This document shows, piece by piece, positions 19,942-28,283 of a stretch of 64,000 nucleotides of DNA. The DNA lies in NCBI RefSeq assembly GCF_001645385.1, contig NZ_LVHI01000023.1, positions 124,001 to 188,000 on the forward strand, written 5' to 3'. The notes below the pieces were generated by a model. It did no database searches, had not been told where the DNA came from, and worked only from the letters and a program-made list of their open reading frames with translations. The translations under genes were made by a program, and so were the position numbers. Origin of the DNA: Rhodococcoides kyotonense (GTDB lineage Bacteria > Actinomycetota > Actinomycetes > Mycobacteriales > Mycobacteriaceae). Position 1 is the stretch's first letter. Every line of letters starts with the position of its first letter.

Positions 19942-20784
19942 CTCGTACTGACAGAACGTGGCCTGTACCTGCAGCCACTGCGCGAGGATCTGACACCCCG
20001 TCAGGCCGCTGCTGTCGAACGGCTCCGTCGCGTAGGCGATGTGGCGATTGCCGGACGGGTTCGACACCGTGATGCCGTGCCACGTCAGTGTGCACGGCAG
20101 GTACCCCCTGAGCTCGTCGGTGGCCGTGCGGATGCGTCGGACATCCCGCATCCATTGCCGCGGTGACACCCGGGTGCGGCCTGCGTTCTGAAAACCGTTG
20201 CTGCGCAGCAGAATACACAGCGCACGCAGCCAGGTCTTCAGTGTGCGAAAAGACATGTAATGGGTCAGGTCTGCGATGTCACGGATGTAGCTGTCGGCGC
20301 TGGCGTTGCAGATCATGTCCTTCGGATGGCCGACCCACGTCACGGACACGCCCTCGGGGAGGCCCGGACCCGCGCCTGCGACGCCACTGCCGTCGCACTC
20401 GGCGACGACGCCTGCCGGCTGCTGCGGATCGGAGATCAGTCCGGCCGCGACCACCGAACCCGTCTCGATCTCGCCTGACGCCATCCGGCCCAGCACCGCA
20501 CGCACCACCGAGCACCCTTGCGAATAGCCGATCAGAGCGACCGGTCCGTCGGTTGCCTCGATCGCGGCGATCAACCGGCGCACGCCCGCCTGCGTGCTCT
20601 GGCCGTAGCTCAATCCGCCGACCGCAACGGGACCGTACGACGCCGGGTAACCGACCCACCGTGACGTGAATCGGCTGTCCAGATTGTCGGTGACGCAGCG
20701 CAGAATGCCGGTCACGGCCGTACGACGGTCGGCTGGATGCGATTCGCCGGTCCCACCCACTGCCAGAACTGTCATCTGCGTCAT
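19930..20784 (-). CDS. PE-PPE-domain/cutinase-like serine hydrolase
   Basis: This is a predicted alpha/beta hydrolase of 284 aa. It begins with a TVLAVGGTGES strand, then YPASYGPVAVGGLSYGQS and the nucleophile elbow GYSQGC, which carries the serine. A GHPKDMIC segment holds a probable acid residue, and a late NRHIAY histidine could complete the triad. The pattern resembles the PE-PPE domain (PF08237) serine esterases of mycolate bacteria. I see no clear signal peptide from the chosen ATG at 20784; a second ATG at 20775 is equally possible. Lipid or ester substrates are likely. Confidence 0.75.
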   Translation of the reverse strand: MTQMTVLAVGGTGESHPADRRTAVTGILRCVTDNLDSRFTSRWVGYPASYGPVAVGGLSYGQSTQAGVRRLIAAIEATDGPVALIGYSQGCSVVRAVLGRMASGEIETGSVVAAGLISDPQQPAGVVAECDGSGVAGAGPGLPEGVSVTWVGHPKDMICNASADSYIRDIADLTHYMSFRTLKTWLRALCILLRSNGFQNAGRTRVSPRQWMRDVRRIRTATDELRGYLPCTLTWHGITVSNPSGNRHIAYATEPFDSSGLTGCQILAQWLQVQATFCQYELAA

Positions 20785-20851
20785 GAACACGATCCTGGCC
20801 GACGAATCTGAGACGAGCACGTCCGCGAATCTGAGAAGACTCTGGCAACCG

Positions 20852-22135
20852 TCAGAGCGCCCGTGCCACATCGTCGACGGCCTCGTCGAGCAGTGACGCA
20901 TAGGCATCAGGGTCCGGTACCGCGGATTCCGACGACGTGACGCCGAAGGTCACGACGTCGCCGATGCCGTGCACGCCGTGCGTCAGGCTCATGACGGGGG
21001 ACAGCGCAGGAAAGCCGGCGGTGAAGCGCACCGGACCACCGCCGAGTGTCAGGTCGGCAGGTCCGCGCGCAACGGAGGAGACGACGGTGTTTCCAGTGAC
21101 CGACTCGGGCACGGCGGTGGCGTCGAACTGTCGGATGCCCCAGCGCAGCAGGACCGCGGGCACCATCTCCGTCGCGCGGGCCTGCGCTTCCATCGCGGGA
21201 TGCTCCGCGCGGACGCGTCGGGCATCGAGGGACTCGGCGATGCGTCGCGCCCGGACGCGTATGTCGTCGACATCGGGAAACAGGTCGACGCCTGAGTTGC
21301 GAAAGTGGTTGTGCGCGTGCCGGTCGCCACTCTTGGCGAGAGTCACTTCGGCGCCGAGTTCGGCAGGGACCGCGTCGCCGTGCAGCGCGAGGTAGCGCGA
21401 CAGCGCAAGCGACACGGCCGTGAGCGCCCCGACGGTGACGGTGATCGGACCGCGCGCCAGGTCGGTGCGGTTCCGTACGACCGTGCGTACCGACGTCGTA
21501 CCCCTCGGTGCCGTGTTGACACGCGTTCTCGGCCGCCCGGGGGCCTGCGGTGGCACCCGACCCGCCGCAGTGTCGTCACGAAGAAGCTGCTCGAACTCCC
21601 GGGCTCGACGGGCTCGCGTCAGAATCTCCACCGGCCCGAGTCGCCGGTGCGGCGGAATCGATATCGGTCGCTGCTCCCGATCGCCGAGCAGGCGTCGTGC
21701 GAGAGCCGACGCGACGCGGCCGTCGCCGAGGGCATGCGAGAACTGCAGCACGACGACGAGCGCTGGCCCCGCGCAGCGAGGCGCGTCGGACACACTCTCG
21801 AAAAGGTGTATCCGCCATGGTTTTCGGGAGGCGTCGACCTGATCTGCGAACAGTGCGGCCACTGCCGACAGGCATGCATCCCATCCGCCCGGACAGCCGT
21901 GGTGCACGACGCCCTCGACGCCGGCCGGAGTTCGGACCGTACGCGGGTAACCGAGACGCGACTCCTCGATGCGTAGGTTCAGCTCGTCGATTCCACGAGC
22001 TGCATCGACCAACTGGCCCAGCACCCCGTCGGCCGCGGCCGACGACTCGAAACAGAACAGCAGGAACTGGTCGTTCGGGATGACGGAAGACATCCAGTAC
22101 GTCTGGGCATCGGTCGGGTGCAGACGTCCGAGCAT
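20852..22135 (-). CDS. WS/DGAT-like acyltransferase (HxxxDG family)
   Basis: This 427-aa protein resembles the wax-ester synthase/diacylglycerol acyltransferase fold. It keeps a variant of the active motif, HALGDG (HxxxDG), in VVLQFSHALGDGRV, and a C-terminal DUF1298-like region with NTVVSSVARGPADLTLGGGPV. The similarity to classical WS/DGAT is weak, so it may transfer acyl groups to another acceptor. The ATG at 22135 (MLGRLHPTDAQTYW) is used because the frame upstream of it lies over the divergent acyltransferase gene. It shares a 58-bp intergenic region with that gene. Confidence 0.7.
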   Translation of the reverse strand: MLGRLHPTDAQTYWMSSVIPNDQFLLFCFESSAAADGVLGQLVDAARGIDELNLRIEESRLGYPRTVRTPAGVEGVVHHGCPGGWDACLSAVAALFADQVDASRKPWRIHLFESVSDAPRCAGPALVVVLQFSHALGDGRVASALARRLLGDREQRPISIPPHRRLGPVEILTRARRAREFEQLLRDDTAAGRVPPQAPGRPRTRVNTAPRGTTSVRTVVRNRTDLARGPITVTVGALTAVSLALSRYLALHGDAVPAELGAEVTLAKSGDRHAHNHFRNSGVDLFPDVDDIRVRARRIAESLDARRVRAEHPAMEAQARATEMVPAVLLRWGIRQFDATAVPESVTGNTVVSSVARGPADLTLGGGPVRFTAGFPALSPVMSLTHGVHGIGDVVTFGVTSSESAVPDPDAYASLLDEAVDDVARAL

Positions 22136-22168
22136 CGGCCAAGGATAGCGCAATCGCCGACGTGAAAT

Positions 22169-22182
22169 TGGAACAGGTTCTA
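22169..22182. promoter_or_regulatory. KstR-like operator in the divergent acyltransferase promoter region
   Basis: The 14-mer TGGAACAGGTTCTA fits the published KstR motif TnnAACnnGTTnnA at every fixed position. It overlaps TAGTAT (22181-22186), which fits a -10 element seven bases before the ATG at 22194. Binding would therefore block the rightward promoter. KstR represses sterol and lipid catabolism genes in mycolate actinobacteria. Binding here is inferred. Confidence 0.55.
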
Positions 22183-22193
22183 GTATTGGTGCG

Positions 22194-23588
22194 ATGGAGC
22201 GGTTGAGCGGACTCGATGCAAGCTTCCTGTATCTCGAGACGTCGACGCAGCCCCTCAACGTCTGCGGGATCGTGCAGCTCGAGCCGGCGGGCGACGACGT
22301 CCGGTACGACGCCGACTCACTGAAGCGAGAACTGTCGAGTCGAATCGCCGCGATCCCCGCGCTACGAAAGAAGTTGTACGACAGTGCGTTCAACTTCGAT
22401 CATCCCGTATGGATCGAGGACGAGGACTTCGATCTCGACCGGCACTTCCATCACATGACGTTGCCGCAACCAGGAGGAGATCGCGAGATCGCCGAGGCCT
22501 GCGCGTATCTCGCGGCCCAGCGACTCGACCGATCGAGACCACTGTGGGAGATGTGGGCTCTCGACGGCACCGCGGACGGCAGAATGGTGATCTTTCTGAA
22601 GATGCACCATTCCACCGTCGACGGAGTGTCCGGGGCCAACATCATCTCGCAGCTGTGCAGTCCGGACCGTGACGCACCACCTCCTGAGCCGGTCGAGGGC
22701 GTCGGTGCGGCCCATCGATTCGATCTCGCTGTGGCAGGGCTCTTCTCGATGGCGACCAGGCCACTGCACATGGTGGCCATTCTGCCTGCGACCGTCCGCA
22801 TTCTGACCGGCTGGATCGGCCGTTCGAGGCGTGGTGAGGCGATGCCGCCGCCGTTCGTCGCGCCACGAACCATGTTCAACGGCACGCTGACCGAGCACCG
22901 AACCGTCGCGTTCACCAGTCTGCGTCTCGCCGACGTCAAGACGGTGAAAAACGCCTTCGGAGCCAAGGTGAACGACGTCGTACTGGCAATGTGCGCCGGG
23001 GCTTTACGTATGTACCTCGATGATCGGGACGGTCTGCCCGATGCATCGCTCGTCGGCGTCGTCCCGGTCTCGGTGCACGAGAGCAGCGGCAGGCCGGGCA
23101 CCAATCAGGTCTCGGCGATGTTCGCCTCGCTCGCCACCGATATCGCCGATCCGGTGAAACGCCTGCGTGTGATCTCCTTCAGCCACGAGGTCGGCAAGGA
23201 CCACAACCGTGAAATCGGTGCGACGCTGTTGCAGGACTGGGCCCAATTCGCCTCTCCGGCAACGTTTGCCGTCGCAATGCGCGCGTACGCCGCGCTCGAC
23301 CTCGCGGAGCGGCATCCCGTCGTCCACAATCTGGTGATCTCGAACGTGCCGGGCCCGCAGCTCCCGTTGTACTTCCTGGGAGCGAGAGTGACGGGATTGT
23401 TCCCGCTCGGGCCGATCATGCACGGCGCGGGCCTCAACATCACCGTCATGTCCGGCGACGGCCGCCTGGACGTCGGCATCATCGCGTGTCGTGAACAGGC
23501 GCCCGATCTGCAGGCACTGGCGGACGCCATGTCGACGTCGCTCGACGAACTTCTCGGCGCCGCGGCCACACGGGCGGGGGAGGGCTGA
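22194..23588 (+). CDS. Wax ester synthase/diacylglycerol acyltransferase (WS/DGAT)
   Basis: The 464-aa enzyme would esterify acyl-CoA with a fatty alcohol or diacylglycerol to make storage neutral lipids. It has the start MERLSGLDASFLYLE, the active motif MHHSTVDG (HHxxxDG) near residue 139, an LPLYFLGARV-type segment and the conserved NVPGP region near residue 382. Only seven bases separate a plausible -10 (TAGTAT) from the ATG, so the mRNA may be leaderless. The stop and the next start overlap as TGATG, coupling it to the epimerase gene. Confidence 0.93.
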   Translation: MERLSGLDASFLYLETSTQPLNVCGIVQLEPAGDDVRYDADSLKRELSSRIAAIPALRKKLYDSAFNFDHPVWIEDEDFDLDRHFHHMTLPQPGGDREIAEACAYLAAQRLDRSRPLWEMWALDGTADGRMVIFLKMHHSTVDGVSGANIISQLCSPDRDAPPPEPVEGVGAAHRFDLAVAGLFSMATRPLHMVAILPATVRILTGWIGRSRRGEAMPPPFVAPRTMFNGTLTEHRTVAFTSLRLADVKTVKNAFGAKVNDVVLAMCAGALRMYLDDRDGLPDASLVGVVPVSVHESSGRPGTNQVSAMFASLATDIADPVKRLRVISFSHEVGKDHNREIGATLLQDWAQFASPATFAVAMRAYAALDLAERHPVVHNLVISNVPGPQLPLYFLGARVTGLFPLGPIMHGAGLNITVMSGDGRLDVGIIACREQAPDLQALADAMSTSLDELLGAAATRAGEG

Positions 23589-24610
23589 TGCGCGTTCTCG
23601 TGACCGGAGCGACGGGCTTCGTCGGCGCGTGGACGGCCCGAGCGATCGTCGACGCCGGACACGAGGTCCGGTATCTGGTCCGCAGTCCGGCGCGCCTCGA
23701 GACCAGTGCCGCGTGCATCGGACTGGATCCCGGCGACATCTGGTTGGGCGACATCACCGACCGCGAGTCCGTCGTCCGTGCACTCGACGGATGCGACAGC
23801 GTCGTCCACGCAGCGGCCGTCGTCGCCACCGATCCGAGCCGGGCCGACGAGGTGCTGACGACGAACGTCGCGGGCGCGGAGAACGTTCTCGGCGGAGCGG
23901 CCATGCTCGGGCTCGACCCGATCGTGCACGTCTCGAGTTTCACCGCGCTGTTCCACCCGGGTCTCGAGTTGCTGCATGCCGGACTTCCCGTCGTCGGCGG
24001 CACGGACGCGTACGGGCGTTCGAAAGCCCAGGTCGACGTCTACGCGCGCGGAATGCAGGACGGGGGAGCGCCGGTCGTCATCACGTACCCGGGCATGGTG
24101 CTCGGACCGCCCGCGGGCGATCAGTTCGGCGAGGCCGCCGACGGCGTCGAAGCGGCGTTGACAATGCGGGTGCTGCCGGGGCGTAGTGCGGCATGGCTGG
24201 TCGTCGACGTACGAGACCTTGCGGCGATACACGCGGCCGTGCTCGAACCGGGTTGTGGGCCACGGCGATTCATGGCCGGTGGACGACGGCTGCCGGTCGA
24301 CGCGATCGCCGGCATTCTGCGGGACGTCGCCGGTGTGACGGTCGTTCCCGTCCCGGTTCCCGACGGGGCCCTGCGCGTGGTCGGGAAGGCCACCGATCTG
24401 CTCGGTTCGGTGGTGCCGTTCGAGACACCGGTGTCGCGCTCGCCGATGTCGGAGGCGGCGATGCAGTACTACACGCAGATGCCGCCGTCCGACGACTCCG
24501 CCACCGAAGCCGAACTGGGAGTGAGGTATCGGCTACCCCACGAGACGTTCGAGGCGACGGTGGCGGGTCTACGGTCGGTCGGTCGGCTCCGACGCGTCAG
24601 GCGACGTTGA
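23588..24610 (+). CDS. NAD-dependent epimerase/dehydratase (extended SDR)
   Basis: The 340-aa protein has the Rossmann motif GATGFVG at residues 7-13, a HAAAVVATDP segment, an HVSSFTALF strand and the YGRSK (YxxxK) active site near 141. The arrangement resembles 3-beta-hydroxysteroid dehydrogenase- or dihydroflavonol reductase-like extended SDRs. Translational overlap with the WS/DGAT gene (TGATG) and the nearby KstR-like site point to lipid or sterol metabolism, but the substrate is unknown. Its 3' end overlaps the convergent secreted-protein gene by 14 bp. Confidence 0.82.
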   Translation: MRVLVTGATGFVGAWTARAIVDAGHEVRYLVRSPARLETSAACIGLDPGDIWLGDITDRESVVRALDGCDSVVHAAAVVATDPSRADEVLTTNVAGAENVLGGAAMLGLDPIVHVSSFTALFHPGLELLHAGLPVVGGTDAYGRSKAQVDVYARGMQDGGAPVVITYPGMVLGPPAGDQFGEAADGVEAALTMRVLPGRSAAWLVVDVRDLAAIHAAVLEPGCGPRRFMAGGRRLPVDAIAGILRDVAGVTVVPVPVPDGALRVVGKATDLLGSVVPFETPVSRSPMSEAAMQYYTQMPPSDDSATEAELGVRYRLPHETFEATVAGLRSVGRLRRVRRR

Positions 24611-25412
24611 CGAGTCCGACGGTCGGGAAGAAGAAGCAGCTCTTCTCACCGGTCGGGGTGTTGTGCGTGACGTTGCCGAACACCGCGGCAAGCACTGTGC
24701 CCGAACCGGTTTCGACGGGAGCGAGGCGAGCGCCCGCTGCGGGCAGGCCGGCGACGAAGTTGGTCAGCGCACCGCGAGCGATCTCGGTCGTGATCGGATC
24801 CAGGTTCGCGTTCGCCAGAATGGAGTCGACGAGGGTGTTCGTCGCGCCGCCCATGTCGGCGAAGCCGCCCTTCAGCGTGTTGACGTTGAACCACGCGACC
24901 TGCATACCGGCTTTGTCGCCCGAGTCGTCGACGATGCCTGCCGGTACGAACGCGAACATCGTCTCGCCCTTCTCGACGGCGTTCAGCGCGGGCAGCTGAG
25001 GCAGAAGGGGGATGGACGGCAACCCGATGTTCGGCCACGGTCCACCCGCCGCGCCTGCGACGGCCGGTGCGATGTCGAGCGGGAGGCCCGGCACTGCAGC
25101 GCAGTTGATCGAGGCGGTCGGGTAGAAGAACGGCGTGATGCCGAGCTTCGTCAGAATCTCGTTGGCGGCGTCGAGTGCGGCGAGCGGGTTCGAGTCCGTC
25201 GTCTCGGCCACGTCGGTGCGGGAATCGGCGATGGCCGTGGCTGCGGCCAGCGCCGGATCGGTTGCCGCGGCGCCCTGCTGCTGCAGTGTCGTCAACGCCT
25301 GCGACAGCGGATCAGCAGGCGCAGGATCCGCTGCCGCAGTTGCAGGCAGAGCCAGCAGGGCTGCGCAGGACAGGGCGACCGTTCCCGCTACACGACTGAA
25401 CCGACGAGACAT
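24597..25412 (-). CDS. Secreted protein, family shared with the gene at 28284-29102
   Basis: The 271-aa protein starts with a Sec signal peptide (residues 1 to about 28, cleavage after TAAA/AADP). The mature part is rich in Ala, Pro and Leu. It contains FFYPTASINC in the middle and ends with SCFFFPTVGLVNVA. The second secreted protein at 28284-29102 shares the YPT...C pattern, an xWxNxxxxxxG segment (WFNVNTLKGG) and the C-terminal CxFxPTxG block. Two conserved cysteines may form a disulphide. I do not recognise a function; it looks specific to mycolate actinobacteria. Confidence 0.72.
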   Translation of the reverse strand: MSRRFSRVAGTVALSCAALLALPATAAADPAPADPLSQALTTLQQQGAAATDPALAAATAIADSRTDVAETTDSNPLAALDAANEILTKLGITPFFYPTASINCAAVPGLPLDIAPAVAGAAGGPWPNIGLPSIPLLPQLPALNAVEKGETMFAFVPAGIVDDSGDKAGMQVAWFNVNTLKGGFADMGGATNTLVDSILANANLDPITTEIARGALTNFVAGLPAAGARLAPVETGSGTVLAAVFGNVTHNTPTGEKSCFFFPTVGLVNVA

Positions 25413-25444
25413 GTGTGACTCCTGTGACTCATGAGGCGAATGTT

Positions 25445-25480
25445 ACGAATGAGAAGATCGGACCACAGGTTCTCGTTCGT
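25445..25480. terminator. Hairpin between terD and the secreted-protein gene
   Basis: Eleven-base arms (25445-25455 and 25470-25480) pair with one G-T wobble around a 14-base loop. It lies in the 108-bp gap downstream of terD on the leftward strand. It could end terD transcription or lie in the promoter of the secreted-protein gene. Confidence 0.4.
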
Positions 25481-25520
25481 TCTCAAGTCCAGGGCTCGTC
25501 GGTTGTTCAATCGTTATGCG

Positions 25521-26099
25521 TCAGCCCACGTTGATGCCGTAGTCGCGCACGATTCCTTCGAGGCCCGACGCATATCCCTGGCCGATCGCGCGGAACTTCC
25601 ATTCCGATCCGCGACGGTAGAGTTCGCCGAACACCATCGCCGTCTCGGTCGACGCATCCTCGCTGAGGTCGAAGCGCGCGAGCTCACGATCGTCCGCCTT
25701 GTTCACGACGCGAATGAAGGCATTGACGACCTGACCGAAGTTCTGGCCGAGCGCGTCGGCGTTGTGAATCGACACAGGGAAGACGATGGACTCGACCTCG
25801 GGCGACAGGGCGGTGAGATCGATGTCGATGCTCTCGTCGTCGCCCTCTCCCTCGCCGGTGCGGTTGTCGCCGGTGTGCTCGATCGCGCCGTCCGGCGAGC
25901 GGAGGTTGTTGTAGAAGACGAAGAACAGATCGTTCACGGACCTCTTGTTCGAGTTCAGTCCGATCGCGCTGGCGTCGAGGTCGAAGTCGCCGCCCGTCGT
26001 GCTGCGCACGTCCCAGCCGAGGCCGATCGTGACTGCGGTGAGATTCGGTGCTTCCTTCGACAGCGAGACATTTCCGCCCTTGGCGAGGGTGACGCCCAT
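25521..26099 (-). CDS. TerD-family calcium-binding stress protein
   Basis: The 192-aa product has the single-domain TerD layout. It starts MGVTLAKGGNVSLSKEAPNL and has the GLGWDVRSTTGGDFDLDASAI segment (calcium-site aspartates) at about 27-47. DNRTGEGEGDDESIDIDL is a second acidic calcium-binding stretch, and FGELYRRGSEWKFRAIGQGY closes the fold. TerD proteins are linked to tellurite and phage resistance and membrane stress; actinobacteria carry many copies. No other ter genes are adjacent, so this is a stand-alone copy. Confidence 0.92.
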   Translation of the reverse strand: MGVTLAKGGNVSLSKEAPNLTAVTIGLGWDVRSTTGGDFDLDASAIGLNSNKRSVNDLFFVFYNNLRSPDGAIEHTGDNRTGEGEGDDESIDIDLTALSPEVESIVFPVSIHNADALGQNFGQVVNAFIRVVNKADDRELARFDLSEDASTETAMVFGELYRRGSEWKFRAIGQGYASGLEGIVRDYGINVG

Positions 26100-26298
26100 G
26101 TCTTTCTCCTTCAGTGATGCAGAACCGGTTGGTCTCCACAGTAAGGGAATCGCCGACGAGGCGGATGTGGCTGGCGAGAGTCAGGTGACTGGCGATACGG
26201 ATGTGAATGTGGTGCAATACGCAAACTGCAAAAAGTAACAGCGTCGATGCCCGCGGGATCGACGACACGCCGTGGGACACCGAATGTGGGGGAAAACC

Positions 26299-27018
26299 GT
26301 GCACGTATCGCGACGCGATCTGTTCAAGTACGCGGCCGTGGGGTCGGCTGCCGCAGTCGGACTGGCGGCCGTGGGTGCGCAGTCGGCGCATGCCGACGGC
26401 CTGGGAACGTTGATCGACTACGCGGCGGGCGTTCCGTCGCCCGAATCCATCAAAGCGGCAGGCCATCTCGGAGCCGTGCGCTACGTGTCCGACCGTCGTC
26501 CCGGAGCCGAGTGGATGCTGGGCAAACCGATGAAGCGTGACGAGGCGGACGCACTGACCGAGGCCGGACTGGAGGTCGTCTCCAATTACCAGTACGGCAA
26601 AGGAACGACGTCGGATTGGCGCGGCGGATATGCGGCGGGTGTGAAGCATGCGAACCGCGGGCTCGAATTGCACCGTGCCGCAGGCGGTCCGGAGAACCGG
26701 CCGATCTACGCGTCCATCGACGACAACCCGACGGCCATCGAGTTCGCGACGATGATCGCGCCCTACATCCTCGGCTGGCAGTCCGTCGTCGGCCCGGAGA
26801 ACACCGGAATCTACGCCAACTCACCGACCATCGAACTGGCGTCCATCGCCGGGCTCGGTCAGTGGTACTGGCAGCACAACTGGGGAACGCCCAAGGGTTT
26901 CCGACACCCGAAGGCGCACCTGCACCAGATCAGAATCGACAAGGACAAGGTCGACGGAATCGGCGTCGACATCAACGTCGTTCTGAAACCCGACTACGGC
27001 CAGTGGTCGCTGGCCTGA
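26299..27018 (+). CDS. Tat-exported DUF1906 (glycoside-hydrolase-like) protein
   Basis: The product (239 aa from GTG 26299) has a twin-arginine signal (SRRDLFK near residue 4) followed by a hydrophobic stretch ending AQSAHA. The mature part is a DUF1906 TIM-barrel with GAVRYVSDRRPG, SNYQYGKGTT and PIYASIDDNPT segments. The length and layout match M. tuberculosis Rv2525c, a Tat substrate thought to act on cell-wall polysaccharide. The GTG at 26299 is preferred because a GGGGGA ribosome site precedes it by the right distance; longer starts at 26272 and 26284 are possible. Confidence 0.85.
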   Translation: MHVSRRDLFKYAAVGSAAAVGLAAVGAQSAHADGLGTLIDYAAGVPSPESIKAAGHLGAVRYVSDRRPGAEWMLGKPMKRDEADALTEAGLEVVSNYQYGKGTTSDWRGGYAAGVKHANRGLELHRAAGGPENRPIYASIDDNPTAIEFATMIAPYILGWQSVVGPENTGIYANSPTIELASIAGLGQWYWQHNWGTPKGFRHPKAHLHQIRIDKDKVDGIGVDINVVLKPDYGQWSLA

Positions 27019-27036
27019 GACAGAAAAGGAACAATC

Positions 27037-27111
27037 ATGGACTTCATCGACGTGCTGTACACGATCGCCGGCTACTTCTATCAGCTCTTCTCGGATTCTT
27101 TCTCGTCCTGA
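27037..27111 (+). CDS. Candidate 24-aa small protein
   Basis: An ATG at 27037 opens a 24-codon frame (MDFIDVLYTIAGYFYQLFSD then SFSS) with a strong AAGGA ribosome site six bases upstream. It lies 18 bp after the DUF1906 stop codon. The sequence is hydrophobic and aromatic, resembling a short amphipathic or membrane peptide. Its last 31 bases overlap the convergent MFS gene. It could also be chance, but the ribosome site and position favour translation. Confidence 0.4.
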   Translation: MDFIDVLYTIAGYFYQLFSDSFSS

Positions 27112-28271
27112 CGCCCGGACACGGTCAGGAGTAGAAACGCGACGACGGCCAGGAGCGCCACCACGGCGCAGAACACGACGCCTGCCGTCACGAGTCCCCA
27201 CGCGTTCGCCGCTGCACCCGCGCCGATCACCGGGATCGATATCGCGACGTAGAGCACGACGAAGAACGTCGACGTCACCTCGGCACGCCTGTCTGCAGGC
27301 AGTTCCGCGGTGACCGAGGCCATTCCCTTGCTGAACGTGATGCCTTGTCCGACACCGCACACCACCGCGGCGACGACGAGAAGCGGGAACGACGCGAGCA
27401 ACAGCGACGCTCCCAGTGCCGCGACGCCGACCAGAAGCACGATGCAGCCGGCGCGCTGAGCGAACGCCGCGTCGAGACCCCGCAGCCCGATCTGGGCCGC
27501 GGCCGACGCCGCGAAGATCAGGAACACGACGGCTCCTCCCACGGCGTGGTTGTCGACGCCGAGGACCGTCGTCATGAATCCCGGTGAGACGCCGCTGAAC
27601 AGTCCGAGGACGGCGAAGCCCGCGAACCCGCCGATCGCCGCGCGTGCGAACGTTCCGCGAATCTCGGCGGGGATGGACAGTCGCTGCATGTGTGGCGTGG
27701 CACCGGGCTGTACGTCGACGGTCTCGGGCACCAGGAACACCGCTACCGCAGCGATCACCAGCAGCACGATGTCGACGACGAACGTCAGATGCGTCGGCTC
27801 CGGAAGATACTGCACCAGAAGGCCTGCGACGAGCGGGCCGAGGCCGAGACCGCCGATGTTGGCAGCCGTCGCGATCGCGGGTGCCTTGGCCTTCCACTTG
27901 TCCGGAACCAGTTCGACGAGCGTCACCGTCGCGGTGCCGACGAAGATGCCCGCGGACAGCCCCGACAGCACGCGTCCGACGAGTAGCGCAGCGAGATTGC
28001 CCGCGAACACGAAGACCAGCGCGCTGACGATGCCGAACGCAATGCCGCCGAGGAGCAACGGCCGTCGGCCGAGCGTGTCGGACCATCGCCCGAACGCGAG
28101 CAGTGCCGCCAGGACACCGAGCGCGTACGCGGCGAAGATGACCGTGATGACCAGAACCGAGAATCCGAACTCGGCCTGATACAGCGAATACACCGGTGTG
28201 GGCATCGTCGTGCCCATCATTCCGACTGCGAACGCGTAGGTGGTCGCGACGAACGCGAAGGGTCTGCTCAC
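27081..28271 (-). CDS. MFS transporter (drug-exporter type)
   Basis: The 396-aa protein has about 12 transmembrane segments. The loop 2-3 signature is GRWSDTLGRRPLLLGG (about residues 61-76), and helix 5 reads ATAANIGGLGLGPLVAGLL, resembling the antiporter motif C of drug/H+ exporters. A charged cytosolic tail ends ESEKS. The start is the GTG at 28271, which lies in the loop of a perfect hairpin shared with the 3' flank of the upstream secreted-protein gene. The substrate is unknown. Confidence 0.88.
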   Translation of the reverse strand: MSRPFAFVATTYAFAVGMMGTTMPTPVYSLYQAEFGFSVLVITVIFAAYALGVLAALLAFGRWSDTLGRRPLLLGGIAFGIVSALVFVFAGNLAALLVGRVLSGLSAGIFVGTATVTLVELVPDKWKAKAPAIATAANIGGLGLGPLVAGLLVQYLPEPTHLTFVVDIVLLVIAAVAVFLVPETVDVQPGATPHMQRLSIPAEIRGTFARAAIGGFAGFAVLGLFSGVSPGFMTTVLGVDNHAVGGAVVFLIFAASAAAQIGLRGLDAAFAQRAGCIVLLVGVAALGASLLLASFPLLVVAAVVCGVGQGITFSKGMASVTAELPADRRAEVTSTFFVVLYVAISIPVIGAGAAANAWGLVTAGVVFCAVVALLAVVAFLLLTVSGRQDEKESEKS

Positions 28272-28280
28272 GAGCAGACC
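28261..28280 (-). promoter_or_regulatory. Hairpin enclosing the MFS start codon
   Basis: On the leftward strand the 20 bases read as an 8-bp perfect stem with a CGTG tetraloop, and the GTG in that loop is the MFS start codon. The hairpin begins 3 bp after the stop codon of the upstream gene. It could terminate upstream transcription, hide the start codon, or as DNA act as a palindromic operator. Confidence 0.45.
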
Positions 28281-28283
28281 GTA

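Noticed and set aside
25413..25435. TGTGACTC direct repeat upstream of the secreted-protein gene as a CRP site
   Set aside because: The two copies are direct repeats and no inverted TCACA partner lies at the needed distance.
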